From Loxodes magnus (lineage: Eukaryota; Ciliophora; Karyorelictea; Loxodida; Loxodidae), in assembly GCA_946699065.1 (NCBI GenBank), contig CAMPDV010000088.1, forward strand, positions 620,001 through 684,000: a DNA stretch of 64,000 nucleotides, written 5' to 3'. Below are positions 11,500-23,436 of this stretch, in pieces. Each line of letters opens with the position of its first letter. Position 1 is the stretch's first letter. The translations under genes and the position numbers were made by a program. The notes beneath the pieces were generated by a model. The model saw nothing but the letters and a program-made list of their open reading frames with translations, was not told where the DNA came from and did no database searches.

Positions 11500-12265
11500 T
11501 TTTTTGCAATAAGTCCCTTCTAAACAGGATCCATCCCAATCATTTTACGATCAACAAAATATTCTTCAAGAACTCAAAGTTATGCAATAGGAGAATTTTA
11601 AACTTTTAAGAAACGTATAAGAACTAGAAGGAAAAATTGCATACCTAATGTAAAACATTTAAATATTAAAAAACGAAAATTCCCAATCAGTTAATTTGAG
11701 AATTGATTAAATAGAATTTAAATTCAAACTATTAGCAGAATTGACTGAAAGTTTTTTTTTTTTTTAAATATAACAACAAATGATCCCATGGAACCGAATC
11801 TATAACCAGCAAAATTACTATAGTAAAGAATAAAAAGTAATGATGGAACTGCAGGAAATATGGATATATTTTAAGATAATGCTGAAAATTTCAATTAAAA
11901 TAAGAATTAGAAAACTTTAAGTTATGGAAATCCATAAGTAATCTATACTGCATTTCAGAAGGACTCGTATATAGGGAAAAATGCATATTGGAAATGAAAT
12001 ACTGATGGATATTGCATATGCACAATAAAGAAGAAATCATTAAATGCTTGGAATGGAACTCGATTGAAATTAATTTCCAATTATCAAGAGTGGAGAATAC
12101 ACTACAGGATATGTATTTTAAGAAAATGACCCAAAAGAAGACTGGAAATGGAAAATTTAACAAAACTATTAAATTTTTTAAAAGTGATGAACCCAAAAAG
12201 GGTGGTATCACTATAATTAATTATTATTTTTATTATATTATTATATTAAATCAAGAACTTTCATA
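11500..12265 (+). pseudogene. Gag-like coiled-coil / zinc-knuckle protein, copy G2, frames broken
   Basis: Begins with a coiled coil (QNILQELKVMQQENFKLL, then NVQELEGKIAYLMQN) closely matching copy G3 (LQELQVHQLENFKFLRTV). After a T14 run (11752-11765) the family segment NDPMEPNLQPAK continues in another frame. A further shift leads to a degenerate knuckle W-W-N-C-R-K-Y-G-Y-I-L-R-Q-C (first Cys is TGA, His is Tyr), then the family motif LYCISEGLVYREKC and a clean C-terminal frame from 12012 (MHMHNKEEIIKCLEWNS). At least two frame changes, plus two lost metal ligands, point to a decayed copy, although the poly-T break could be a sequencing error. Confidence 0.6.
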
Positions 12266-14111
12266 ACACTTATGTAAGCAGATGTGCCACTTCTTTAAAC
12301 AAATAAAGCAATACTCATATGATTCTGAGCAATATGGACTTTTGCAAATCATTCTGTTTCCTCCTTTTTATCTTTCTACATAGGAAGTACAGATTGGGCA
12401 TTTTTGCCATTAAACTTAAGATGGATTATTGGAACTGAATTAATTATTTAAACTTACCCTTAAATTTTAAGTTCCTGTTATATTTTTTAAACTTAAAATT
12501 CTTAATATTTTTAATGCTTTTATTCAAATTGTTCACAAGTGTATTCAGTATGAGATATTTTACTACATTTAGGACAGAGATTTATCTTACATAAATTGCA
12601 AAAAACAATTTTTCTGCTTATTCTAACTCAAAATAAATTTCTACATTACTAGTTTGGGCATTCTATTTATATTTCTTACTCCTCAACTTGAGTTTAGCTT
12701 TATTAAAAGGAAATTTATGTTATCGGTACTTCTAATTTTGCTTCACTTTATTATTCCTATTCTATTTATCTTGTTTCTTAAAATTTTTATTCGTGTATTG
12801 TATATTTTGCTGATAAATTTAAAATAGGAACTACACTTAATATATGGCAATTACATTTCTGCAGCTTTAATAAAGACATTTCAATCTTTTTTGACTTATT
12901 TCTTCAATATTTACGCTTTAAAGTACGTAATTTTATATGCATTAAATGCAAAATTCATGGTTACAATCTTCGATAATAAATCCGTTATCCATTTTTTCTT
13001 ATTTCATGCACTATAAACAAATAATATAAGTTAATGGCTACTACTGCTAAGGAGTTTATATATTGGTCTTTTATTTTTGAAATATGTCTTCAAATTTTTC
13101 TTTACTACCAAAAGCAATCATTAAGAATTTTTCTTCAATTAATTAATTGCACTAAAAGCATTTCACTTATTTTAAATTTTCTTTCTATCCTCTACACTTA
13201 TTAACAACCAAATCTTTTAAACATAAAGTACAATAAAAATGACTGCATTACAATTATATTTCTCCTTAATTCTTGCAATGTTCGCAAGTTTAATTATTTT
13301 TTTACTAAATTATTTAACTTTAATTGGGTTTATACAAGGGATTTACTTAATTTTGAACTTATTAATAGTCATTATTCGAGGTTATTTTTTGCTACAAAAT
13401 TTGTTCTTATTCCTTCTTAAACTAAGGCTAGTTCTATTCTTGTTTCTCGGAAATGGAATTATTCTATTACTCACCTCCAAATAATAAGCTCATAAATTTG
13501 ATTGGATTTAAATTTCCAAATTAATTATTAATTATTTAACTTATCTACGAGTTTTACTTAAAGATTTGTTCTGAATCAGTTTCTAATTACTACACTATCA
13601 CTTTAATTTACTGAACATTTAAGCTCTGCTACTAGAGTTATTATTAGTCTACTTATTATTTCTTCTAGTTCTAATAAATTTTTAGATAGTTTAACTACAA
13701 GTTGATTGCCTCAGAAACTTATTTTAGTTCTTTCTATAAGGTTAAACTTTCTTTGAATATGTATCTGTTAAGATGCAATATCAACTATTAAGTAATATTA
13801 GTATATTATTCAACCAATTAAGTTCAAACGGATCTAACTTTAGTCTTTTGAATTTATAATAGAGCTATGCTATCAAATATCACCTTTTGGTCTAAACGCT
13901 TTAGTAAATTGTCATCTTTCTATAAATTTAAAGGATGTATCCTATGAACTTATTAGCAAGTTAAGTTGCAACATTTAACAATCTAATATTTTTAGAACTA
14001 ATCGAATGTACATATTGCGCATATGTTGTGCTTACAAGGTAGAATTGTTGGAACCTTCACTTGGCTTTCAAAATCTCCTTTACATGAAGGACATTAAGCA
14101 ATTTCAGACAT
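12251..14111 (-). CDS. RING / coiled-coil / RING-IBR-RING (RBR-type) E3 ubiquitin ligase
   Basis: Starts MSEIAQCPSCKGDFE (14111). Domains in order: N-terminal RING (CPSC ... LPCKHNICAIC, residues 7-60); Gln-rich coiled coil to about 205; a second RING (CEHCKNQGEIQLQCSHFYC ... CFQC, near 255-300); RING1 (ICLQC ... CNHEFCIQC ... CLYQSC); IBR (CPNQQCRNLFW ... CNLCKINLCPKC ... HTEYTC); RING2 (WQKCPICTSYVERQKGGNRM ... CFIC). It closes with TGA at 12251-12253. A 23-nt intron, gtaagt...attcag (12435-12457 on the plus strand), joins IBR to RING2 in frame. Within the IBR the frame slips by one at an A5 run (12600-12604). RBR ligases move ubiquitin through a RING2 Cys; the RING2 Cys set is present. Its N-terminus is paralogous to 62505-63728. 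Confidence 0.82.
12435..12457 (-). other. 23-nt spliceosomal intron in the RBR gene
   Basis: On the minus strand, GTAAGTTTAAATAATTAATT followed by CAG has canonical GT...AG ends and consensus GTAAGT. Removing it joins the frame carrying the IBR Cys residues to the frame carrying the RING2 Cys residues (GSNNPSQVQWQKCPIC). This is supported by domain continuity, not by transcripts. Confidence 0.7.
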
Positions 14112-14230
14112 TTTAGTCTTTATTATTATATTTAATTTAATAGAATTAAACATAAAAATATAAAAATTTTAAATGAAATATAGCTATTTTAACAAAAATA
14201 ATGTTCTAATTAAATTTATTTTATAAATAA

Positions 14231-14635
14231 CAAATTATTATTATTATAGAATGCAAAAGAACTTTGTTTGCGTTCAGTTCTTTCAATATTAATATTAAAA
14301 AGTGTTCTCATACTTCTTGTTATAATTTTATTCTTCCAATTAGTCACTTCAGCTTCTCCAAATGGGAATCTGCTTATTAAAAATTATTCTTAAATCTTGA
14401 AATAAATGCTCCAGTCTTCTTGAATAAAATTTAAATAAGAATTATTAATTAAGTTATTATCAGGCCCATCAGTTAAACTTTCATATTATTAGCGAGAACC
14501 CTCAGGCAAGTTAGGTTTGTCACATCATAGCTTGTCCATCTTTCCCCGTGGTGACATCTAATGCGATATAACTCGCAAGTGAGTATACTGCACCAGATTA
14601 CCTACTAATTCTCATGACCAAAGCAGATATCTATA
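14231..14635 (-). repeat. SINE-like element, family B, copy 2
   Basis: Read on the minus strand it matches the elements at 47619-48025 and 1-233: a 5' half containing ctggtgcagtatactca-like sequence and a ccacggggaaag hairpin region, a 3' half with ctccatttgg-like sequence and tttttaatattaatattgaaa, and a diverged tail hairpin (aaagaactgaacgcaaac ... tctataat). No coding signal. Confidence 0.75.
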
Positions 14636-16095
14636 TTATATAATATAAATAAATATTATTTGAATTAAAATTACTTATAAGTATTTATCTATTAATATAC
14701 CTCTTTCTCTATAAATATTAAAGCAATTATTAGCAAACATATATAAAATAACTTATAACAATTAAATTAACTAATTAAAACTATATAATATGAATAACAT
14801 AAAGAAATATATCAAATTTCAAAAAAGAGATAACTATTTGTATTTATTTTTATATTTTTAGATAATATTAATTAAATAATTAAATAAATATATTTCACTA
14901 ATAAAAGATAACTATTTAAATATATACTTTTAATATAATTAAATCTAATAATATTTTTTAATTTTTAAACGAAAAAGTTATTAGTTTATAACTAATAACT
15001 AATTAAGTTAATTAACTCATATTAAGTTTATAATTTTAATTATAAAATATTATAAAAATGTGAACTTTAAATTTATTTTAGAATTAAAAAGAAATATAAG
15101 ACTTACAAAAAATGCTTAATTATCATTAATATAGCAAATATTTATAAATACTAATTATTAATAAAAAGAATTGAGTAAACTTAAAAAATAATAGGAATAG
15201 AAATTTATTAAAAGGAAGTTATTTAAACAATAAAAAATTATTCTCTTAAAACATAAAAGATAAATAGTAGTAAAGTAAAGTAAAATTATTTGACAAAAAT
15301 TTAAATTTAAAATAGAAAATAGAAAACCTATTTAAAAGTAAAAGGCATAAAGAAATATTTAAAATGATTAATTTTAAAAATTATAAGATTCACAAATTAA
15401 TAATAAAAAGAGACAAAAATCATTTAACAAAAATATAAATTAAAAAATTAAATTATAAATGTATAAACTGAGGAAAAAATATTAAGATTAAACTAAAAAT
15501 TATTAAAAAATATTAATAAATAAAAAGCTTTTAATAGTAAATATTTTTTTGTATCTTAAAATTAAAATAAGATTAAATTAAATAAAATAACTAAAAAGAA
15601 AAAAAATTTAAATGTTTTATTTTATTTTTGAATGAAATTTATTAAATTGAAAACTAATGTGAATTAGAAAAAATAAGTTAAATAAAGAAAATGTTATAGT
15701 TGATTTGCATATAATGTGGAAATGAAAATTAATATTTAATTAAAAAAAACTTAAAATAGAATTATATAGTTAAAAAATATGTGTAAAATTAGAATCTTTT
15801 GTGAAGTTACGTTACATTATATAATAGATATTAATTTTAAAGATTATTTTATATAAACTAGATTTTTATTTAAGTATACATTTTATATTGTTTTTTAATA
15901 TTTTTACAATATAATTTATTTTAGAAGTAGTAAAGGATATAAAATGATATTTTAAATAGAAATATTGATTAAAATGTTTCGTATATCAATAGGCTAATCA
16001 CTTTAAAGCTAATGTCTATAATTTTCTACAATTTTCTTTCTTAATTATGCGTTTTTGCAATAGGTACTTGAAAGATTTTGATTTTCATCATTTTA
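14636..16095. other. extremely AT-rich spacer
   Basis: About 1.4 kb of very high A+T with no frame of protein-like composition and no repeat I recognise. Confidence 0.5.
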
Positions 16096-16660
16096 ATATA
16101 ATGTCAGTCTCTAGCACATCTTATCTCTAATTATGAATTTTTCATGGTTTTAATTTGTTTATATCACTTATTATATTAATTTTTACTATAATTGGTTTCT
16201 ATTAGTTTCCCATAAATCTTATAAAAATTATTTGCATAGACCATTAATCTGCCTTGTTTTTTCTAAGCTTTACTTTCTCTTCAAATATTTTGATAGAAGA
16301 TTTATTTTCTTAAAATACCAGCATCTCTTAAGTTTCCTTTTTTTACTGTCAGTTAGAACTTAAGATCCGATATCCTTAAGATCACTAATTTGAATTTGAG
16401 GTTAAGGTAATTAGTTTACTTTCTTCTGGATATTAATAATACTAGTGATCAGACAAGAGATTTTATTACCAATGCCTTTATTTTATGGGAATCATTTTAA
16501 TTTTAGTGCTGCTTTTTCGAGTCTGTGATTGTGTTCTGCGAAACTTTCCTAAGATTTCTTTCTCGGAATTATCTAAAAATCATAAAATAAAGATAAATCT
16601 AGGTTTTTCATCTTTTTGTTTAAAGATTTTTTATAAAAGCATTGATACTTTTTGATTAAT
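16096..16660 (-). pseudogene. Gag-like zinc-knuckle family fragment, degenerate copy (G11)
   Basis: Recognised by order and spacing. A segment R-C-W-Y-F-K-K-I-N-L-L-S-K-Y-L aligns with the intact knuckle R-C-W-Y-C-K-R-P-E-H-K-V-R-S-C of copy G3, with three of four ligands changed. It is followed in another frame by VYANNFYKIYGKLIETN, which aligns with LYCNYFGGIYRKKLILND of G1. An N-terminal frame starting MLLQKIFKQKDEKPRF near 16650 reads well. The key residues are lost and frames disagree, so this is a decayed copy. Confidence 0.4.
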
Positions 16661-16769
16661 ACCTTTATAAAGCGTAGTTTGTTGTTAGAAAGTATCTTAA
16701 ATTTAAAACTATTATATCGTAGAATTTTCAAAACTTATATTTAAAATATATTCAAGAATATTAAAATAA

Positions 16770-16841
16770 GTCGGTGTAGTCTAGGTGGTTAGGGCACGAC
16801 GTTGTGGCCGTCGAAACCGGAGTTCAAGTCTCTGCACCGAC
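16770..16841 (+). tRNA. tRNA-His (anticodon GTG)
   Basis: The same 72-nt cloverleaf as at 1545, with a perfect acceptor stem (gtcggtg / caccgac), anticodon GTG and a following T run (catttttata). Its 5' flank is related to that of the copy at 1545. Confidence 0.97.
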
Positions 16842-17079
16842 ATTTTTATATCTTAGTTTATAGAATTCACTTTAAATGAATATTTTTACAAAAGTCTTAT
16901 ATCTCATTTATAAATAACCTTAATACTTTAGAAAGAAATATAAAACATTAATTTCTTTAAAAGGATGAGAACTAAGCATTGCTAATTTATCTTTAATAAT
17001 TATAAAATGTTAAATAATAACTAAATTACTTTAAATGAGGTTTAATAAATATAAATTAGGAATGAATTTTAATTATATC

Positions 17080-17320
17080 AAGTGTAAATATGCTGTATTC
17101 ATGTTATTAAATTATTTGTTGAATAATTTCATATGCTTACTATTTAATTTTTCCTATTTTTTGTACGAGATTAAACGGGATCTTTTTATATGCTAACTCA
17201 AAAAGTTATTTGATGCTGTGGTGAAAGGCTTATACAATTTTTCTTCTTCTTAATAACTAGGATAGTAAACTATTCCCTAGTTACCATTATCTGAGCTTAT
17301 TGTAATTTCTTCTAACAAAA
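17080..17320 (-). pseudogene. possible C-terminal fragment of the zinc-knuckle family
   Basis: A minus-strand frame with good composition (EITISSDNGNQGIVYYPSYQ, then EEEKLYKPFTTASNNF) resembles the motif region of copy G5 (FYPSSDGQLWRKKITP). No intact knuckle upstream. Weak. Confidence 0.25.
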
Positions 17321-18012
17321 AATTTCATCCATTTTTTTAAATTTTTTTCTTAAAATTAGACTTTATCTTAAATTCCTACTTATGCATTTATTTTATTTAA
17401 ACTTTATCAATTTTATTCTTTCTATTTATAATATTTTTTAAAATAAACTTTTAAGAACTTGATAGAATAAGCTTTTTCATAGATTAAATCATTTATAAAT
17501 TAAAATCAAAAATAAACCAGTTTTATTATATTTTTAATTAATATAAAATGAAAAAATAAGCTTTATGTAGGAGTATGTTTTCTTCTTTAATGATAAAATA
17601 AAATAAAATACATTTAGTTTAAATAAAGAATCATTTATGATCAACTTTGCCCTTTTATCTTTAAAGCATAATAAAGCTAAAAAACTAAAAAAATAAATCA
17701 TTATAGATATGATTTGCATCTTCTTAATTATTTTATAATATATTAGATGCTAAGTAATTATCAAGGCTACTAGTAATTTAAAATTTTTGTATTGTTAAAT
17801 AATAAAAATATTCCAATAATTTTCCTTGCTATATTGGCTATATTTTTATTAATAAATTCTCTTAGGTTAATTATGTTTAATTATCTGTGTATAAGCAGAT
17901 CAAATTATTGCTTATAGAGCTTCACATAAATAGTTCTTATGACTAAGTTTATATAATAGAGAGAAATTATTTAGAAACTTAATAATTTTAGTTTAAAATT
18001 TACTGTTAATCC
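17321..18012. other. AT-rich spacer 3' of the DPP III gene
   Basis: A 61-codon minus-strand frame (17534-17719) is hydrophobic low-complexity sequence. I see nothing else here. Confidence 0.4.
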
Positions 18013-20136
18013 TCATTCAATCTAAGGTTTAAAGTTGTCCCACTCTTTAATCCACATCTCAAACATTTCTTAATCGAACTCTGGAAATCGATTTACAAAA
18101 GAAAGTACAATTCCTTCATGAGATTCTGGAAACTCCATAATTTCTATCTAACCTTTATCATTTAAAAGTAAATGACATTAGCATGTTAGCCTTCTTGGCT
18201 TTTCGTACTTCAGAACGATCTGTCTCATTTTAAGGTAAGCTTCGTCGACTTCAGAGTATTTACCGAAAAATTGTTTTCCATTTGCAAGATCCCCTGTACA
18301 GCGATAAATATGCAATTTTTAAAGAAATCCTGATACTTTTTCTTTTCCCAAGCTAAGAATTTTATCTTTCTATAAGTTAATATAGAAATAGTCCTAGTTC
18401 TCATTAAACTCTACTGTGAGAAGATTTGGTTCTTCCATTAATACTTTCAAGATTGCAAATCTTGCTTAGCAATGGGCTTATCCCCAATTTTATTTATCAG
18501 CGTGATAATATTTTAAGCTTTTTATCCCCGCATAAATCATATAAATCCAGATTCCTTCTCGGACTTATTAAATTTTTAAAGGATCAGTTATTTCGAATGC
18601 GGAGAACACTTAATCAAAGCAGCTCATATAAAGTGATGTAACTTCTGCTCTACATTCTTCAAATGAGGATTAGATTTCTTAAAACACATTATCAAAGCTT
18701 TAATTATCTTTATACCAGACTGTAATTGGCTAATTTGTTAATGGATTTACTGTGTTTTATGGTTCGAAATTAAATTTTCCTTCTTTTTCAGTTAACAATT
18801 TTCCTGATCCATGTCCTATTAACTCATGTAATGCAGTTGAAATTGCGTTTATAGGATCTTCGTTTTCAATAAGTTTTTCCATGTCTTCTTTCTTTAGGAA
18901 ATCTAAAAGTTCTGGCTTAAATGGAGGAAGAACATTTTCCAATACAACATTTTTAAAGCCAATATTTTCTTGAATATCCTTATAATTGGGTAGATTAATT
19001 CCTATTGGAACTCCAGAAGTAGCAAATGCTATAACATCTAGTCCAGTGAAGTCAGGTGCTTAAAACTTTTATTTTTCGAAATTCTTTGACCATGGGAATA
19101 AATTTATTAAGCTATCTGCCATTTCAACTAATCTTGAGTAAGCTTTGCTTTTTTCTTTGTTAACAACACTAACAAATCCTTCGAATTCTGCTCTTAATTC
19201 AAGGGGATCTTAATAGTTTTCTATAAACCCAATCATAGTCTCTACTACTGGTGATTTATCCTTCACCCAATATTCTTAACTCTTCAAATGATATTCAAAG
19301 TCTCCTGTTACAAAATGTTTGATATATTCTACTATAGTTTAATGCTGATTCTCGTTAGCTGCATAAGGAAGAGATTAAGTTAAGTAATTAACGATCCTTT
19401 AAACAAAAGGAACAAAATCTGATTTCTCAAACTTAATCTTATACCCTTTATACTCTTAAGCCTTAAGTTTTTAATTGTAGAACAAGTTATGATTTTATAA
19501 GCTAGGAATTTTGATTACTAGCTAATTTTAGTTATCTTTAATCATTCTTGTATTGAGAATTTATCTTTCTCCTCCTATTTCTTACAGAAATTCAGTTACT
19601 ATTTCAGCTTCTTTTTTTGTTACATTTGGAGAGTAATAACTACTCAGACCATTCTATTCTTAGAAGTCTACTAATGTGAATTTCTTGTCGAAAATCCAAT
19701 CTCCAATCCTAGTTCAAATTTGCTCTAATTCTTGTTTATGATTTGCCTAAGAAAGTTTCAAGATTTATTCAAACTGATCTTTATTTATATCCTGAGGAAA
19801 CATTTTATAGTTTCCAAACTCGAAAAAGTTCCCTAAATTACCGAAAACTCCTGCTGAATATGCTACAAAATTATCCCAGATTTCATTATTTCCAAAATGT
19901 TGCTCTACTCTTTATTTATAATCCTATAAATTTTAACCTTTAAATGCTTCGTTTAGAAGCAAAAACACGCCAGGTGATTCTAAACTTCTTTACCAAATTG
20001 CAATTTTAGCTCCTTCCCAGCAAGCCTTTTGAAAGTAATAGGCATAGTATTATTCTTTTTAAGTTAAACCTTTCCAAGCTTGTTAGAATCTAATTAAATG
20101 AACAGGAGAATTTTTCAAGATATAAGGAGAAGCCAT
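18013..20136 (-). CDS. DPP3: dipeptidyl peptidase III (M49 zinc metallopeptidase)
   Basis: Complete, intron-free, 707 residues, start MASPYILKNSPVHLIRF, stop TGA (18013-18015). It cleaves dipeptides from the N-terminus of short peptides, normally in the cytosol. The M49 signature HELIGHGSGKL is at residues 437-447 (zinc ligands H437 and H442, catalytic E438), with the downstream EECRAE (493-498) giving the third zinc ligand. Other family landmarks are FEGFVSVVNK and ITPGIN-like GVPIGINLPNY. Length is close to the animal enzyme (about 737). TAA/TAG are read as Gln throughout. A single in-frame TGA (19714-19716, codon 141) lies in EQI-x-TRIGDWIF, where Trp fits; the gene's other Trp codons are TGG. 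It is the best calibration of the genetic code in the window. Confidence 0.97.
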
Positions 20137-21149
20137 TTAATATAATCTTCTTTAACTAAATAGCTAAATAAACTTGCTTTCCTTAGTTTACAGTCTACTT
20201 TAAACTATTTTTAGAGCAACCAAATATAATCGAATATAATATTTTAAATCGCTGGCTTATAGTTATCTAAATATAGTGTTCTTAGTTCTATCTATAATAA
20301 GATACAATGCTAATTAATAAAATATCTCTAAGCAAGGAATAATAAAATTCTAATGAAATGATTTGGAAATTTAGCTAATGCAAAATATGATAGAAATAGA
20401 TTAAAGCAAATTGTCTAGGATTAATTTAAGCTTAGTTAACTAACTATATATTTTAAATGCTTAAATCATATTCTTAAATTCTAGACTTTCGTTATGTATT
20501 TTATTCCTTATTTTTTTATTTTCTTATTATCTCTTTGGACTGATTTTATTCTTAAATCTGTATTAAATATCTTAAAGAAAAGTTATCAATTTTAAGCTTA
20601 TTATGACAAATATAAACCTAATTAATAGACAAAAGTTTTGACAAGTTTTATATGCTTTATCTCAAAGATCAATGAAATTATTACATGATGATCTAACAAT
20701 AGGTATTATGAAACTTTTTGCAATTAAAGTCATATAAATCATATCTCTTATAGATTAGAATATCATACTTTGTAAAGTAGATATATGGTTATATTTTAGA
20801 TTAAATAAATAGATTTTTAGATAATGCATTATAAAATATTTTTGAATTAAATACTTAATAAAATCTACTTTTATTCCTATTTTTATTTTTTAATTGTATT
20901 ATATTTGATATAAGTCGTAATGTTATACTAAAGCTTAAATTATTTATTAAAATTTAATTTTTCTAATAAAATATATTTCAAAATATTGATTTTTAAAGAG
21001 CTTTTTAATAGTTCAAGTGTGTGAAATATTATTTTATGTAGTTTATTAAATTTTTAGTTGATTTCCCTAATTTCAATTTTAATATATTCATAAAGTGAAA
21101 ATTTTATTGTTTAGTTAATTATTTATTATTACTTTATTATATATTTATT
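20137..21149. other. AT-rich spacer
   Basis: Upstream region of the DPP III gene. No further gene or repeat recognised. Confidence 0.45.
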
Positions 21150-21463
21150 AAATCACCATAGTTGTTCGAAGGTGAATAACAATGGATGGTTTCATCAGAA
21201 GTGGAGAATTTAAGTACCCATAATTGACACATGTCGTCCTCTGTTTTGGTGATGCAATGAGAAGCAATCCTGCCATGTCCTTGAATCTCCAACAAGTATT
21301 AAAGATTACGAGTATTCTAAAATTATATCAGTATTGAACAAGGTTTATCAGTATCTGATAATTTTATCAGTAACAAACATTCTTGTCGGTACGAAACATT
21401 TTTTAAAGAGCTGCGCATAAACGAGAGTGCTACGCGCTCTATAATAAAATTTATTTATTTATT
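21150..21463 (+). repeat. SINE-like element, family A, copy 3 (monomeric, internally deleted)
   Basis: It has the 5' hairpin (gttgttcgaaggtgaataac) and the 3' half of family A, but only one core unit (catcagaagtggagaattt ... cctctgttttggtgatgc) and a shortened 19-bp repeat array, then the usual tail. This is what recombination between the two direct core units of a full-length element would leave. Confidence 0.88.
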
Positions 21464-21465
21464 TA

Positions 21466-22260
21466 CTAAATAAAAATGATATGATTAAAATAGTATTTTA
21501 TTATTTATTATTATACTTTCTTCTATACATTTCTTGAATAAATGAATTAATTTACGTATTTTCACCTTTATTTGGTTGACCACAAATCAAAAGTTTAAAG
21601 TTAAATAAAAAAGATTTCATATTTGCTTGGATCTTGTCTATCATAAATTCTAAGGATTTTTAATCTATTTTTTTGAGAGTTTCTGATAGATCGATTTCCA
21701 TTCATTTCTTATTAAATTCGCTAATTGCATGCTATATGTTTGGAGCTTCTTTGTTTAACTGGAGTTTTTTTCCTATATAGTTTACCTTCTTGATTACAAT
21801 AGATCCTGAAAATATTTTCCCATTAATTTTCTACTATTTCTTTTATTTTCATTAGAATTGGAAGCAGCTTCTAACTTTGTGCTCTGGTCGCTTGCAGTAT
21901 CAACATCTCATTATTTTCAATAGGGAATATAATTTGTCGCAGGTTATTGCTCTACATTCATCGAATCATTCATCTGCATTTTTGCTGTATAATGCTTTCA
22001 GTTAACTCTGTGAATTAATTAAATTTTGTTTCTAATTATTCTATCCTGATAATTCCTAGCTATTCATTTTACATTTTTTACTTATAAATTAATCATCAGG
22101 TGTTCAATTTTTCTTTCAAGTTCTTTTACTGTTCTTAAAAACTTAAAATTTTCTAATTGATGGACTTGGAGTTCTTAAAGTATTTTTATTGATTGTAACT
22201 GAACTAATTTATTCCTTTTGAGAAGAGATTTTTTACAAGTAATTTTCCATTTTATTAGTA
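21466..22260 (-). pseudogene. Gag-like coiled-coil / CCHC zinc-knuckle protein, copy G3, frame breaks
   Basis: N-terminal coiled coil LQELQVHQLENFKFLRTV, then KELERKIEHLMINL, matching G2. Then the family segment NDSMNVEQQPATNYIPYW. Then an intact knuckle C-W-Y-C-K-R-P-E-H-K-V-R-S-C (C-x2-C-x4-H-x4-C), whose second residue Trp is TGA. Then the motif RIYCNQEGKLYRKKTPVK and a C-terminal region (SEFNKKWMEIDLSETLKKID). These blocks lie in three frames, so the copy is disrupted or carries small indels. The last frame runs without a TGA into the tail of the family A element at 21463. Confidence 0.62.
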
Positions 22261-23436
22261 ATAAAAGGTGTTAAATTTTTACATAAATTAGCTTAATAAA
22301 TAAAAATTTAGATTAAGTTTTATTAGTTTCATTAACTTTTCTTTTTTATACTTTTAATCTAGTTACATTAACTTTAAAATTCGCTATTTACATGCTTGCT
22401 ATTAAACAAGCTTTATAATATTATCCTTTTTAAATTTTTTTAATTTGATGCTCTATTTTTTCTATTAGAAATAATTTAATACTTCAAATTTAATATTTAT
22501 TTAAATAATTTCTCCTTTAACTTATTATAAAATACCAATTAACCATTTTTACTTTTTTATAAACTAGACAAAATCTTTAATTTTATATGTTTCGATTTTT
22601 ATTATTTAACTTTATTCTTTTTCTTTATTAGCACATTTAGCTATTTATATAGCAAAATAACCAAAAATTAAATTTCTTTTTTGGTGAGTATGATTAAAAA
22701 ACATTTTTGATTATTGTTATTTTTTGTAACTATTTTCTATTAAACTTTTTTAAATATAAATATATAAAATAATGGAGGCTAGTTTAAAATTGAATATGGA
22801 CTCTGTAATTGAATTCTAGCAAGCGAAGATGTGCGGTTATAACTGAATACCATATTATTTGGAATTTTTTAACCCGAATGCTTTATCATTCCATTCTGAT
22901 CCAACCTTTTCAAGCATTTCTTGAGGAAAGGAAAGCATTATATAGGTGGTAGCGTAGAAAAGAAGCAAGAATTTGGTCCTTTTGCTGATTCGGTAAAACC
23001 GAAAGGCGAATCTATCTTAATTTAAATATAAATAAATAAAAAATATTTTTTAAACTATTGCATAATTTATAAAAAAATGAAAACAAATATTTAAGTTCAA
23101 AGTTACGAGCGTTATGCTTTCATAAAAATCCAATAGAATAATTATTATAATCTGATTTATCATTCTTTCTAGTAATCAAAGAAAAAAAGTATTTTTATAA
23201 AAGAAAATAAAATTTGGAATAAGAGATTGATTATAAAAAAAGATAAAATTAAATTTTACTGAAAACTAATTTATTTTAGATTCAAATATATTATGTTTAA
23301 CTATAAAACTAAACAAGTTAGATATACCCTATAGAAAAATGTTTAAAATAAATTTAAAGTCTTAAAATTCAGTAAGATTCTAGCTTAAAAATTGAAACAA
23401 TAATATTCACATAAAAAATATGAAAGGAATATACAA
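22261..23436. other. AT-rich spacer
   Basis: No gene supported. A GC-richer patch at about 22790-23010 (for example gaggaaaggaaagcattata) has no recognised identity. Confidence 0.35.

Noticed and set aside
12012..12266. Separate 84-codon plus-strand gene and its 106-codon minus-strand mirror (11891-12211)
   Set aside because: The plus frame is the C-terminal part of zinc-knuckle copy G2, and the minus frame is its antisense shadow.
13239..13484. 81-codon hydrophobic plus-strand frame
   Set aside because: Antisense to the Gln-rich coiled coil and RING region of the RBR gene; the hydrophobicity results from reading TAA/CAA-rich DNA backwards.
18426..19943. Plus-strand frames of 66-73 codons
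   Set aside because: Antisense to the well-supported dipeptidyl peptidase III gene.
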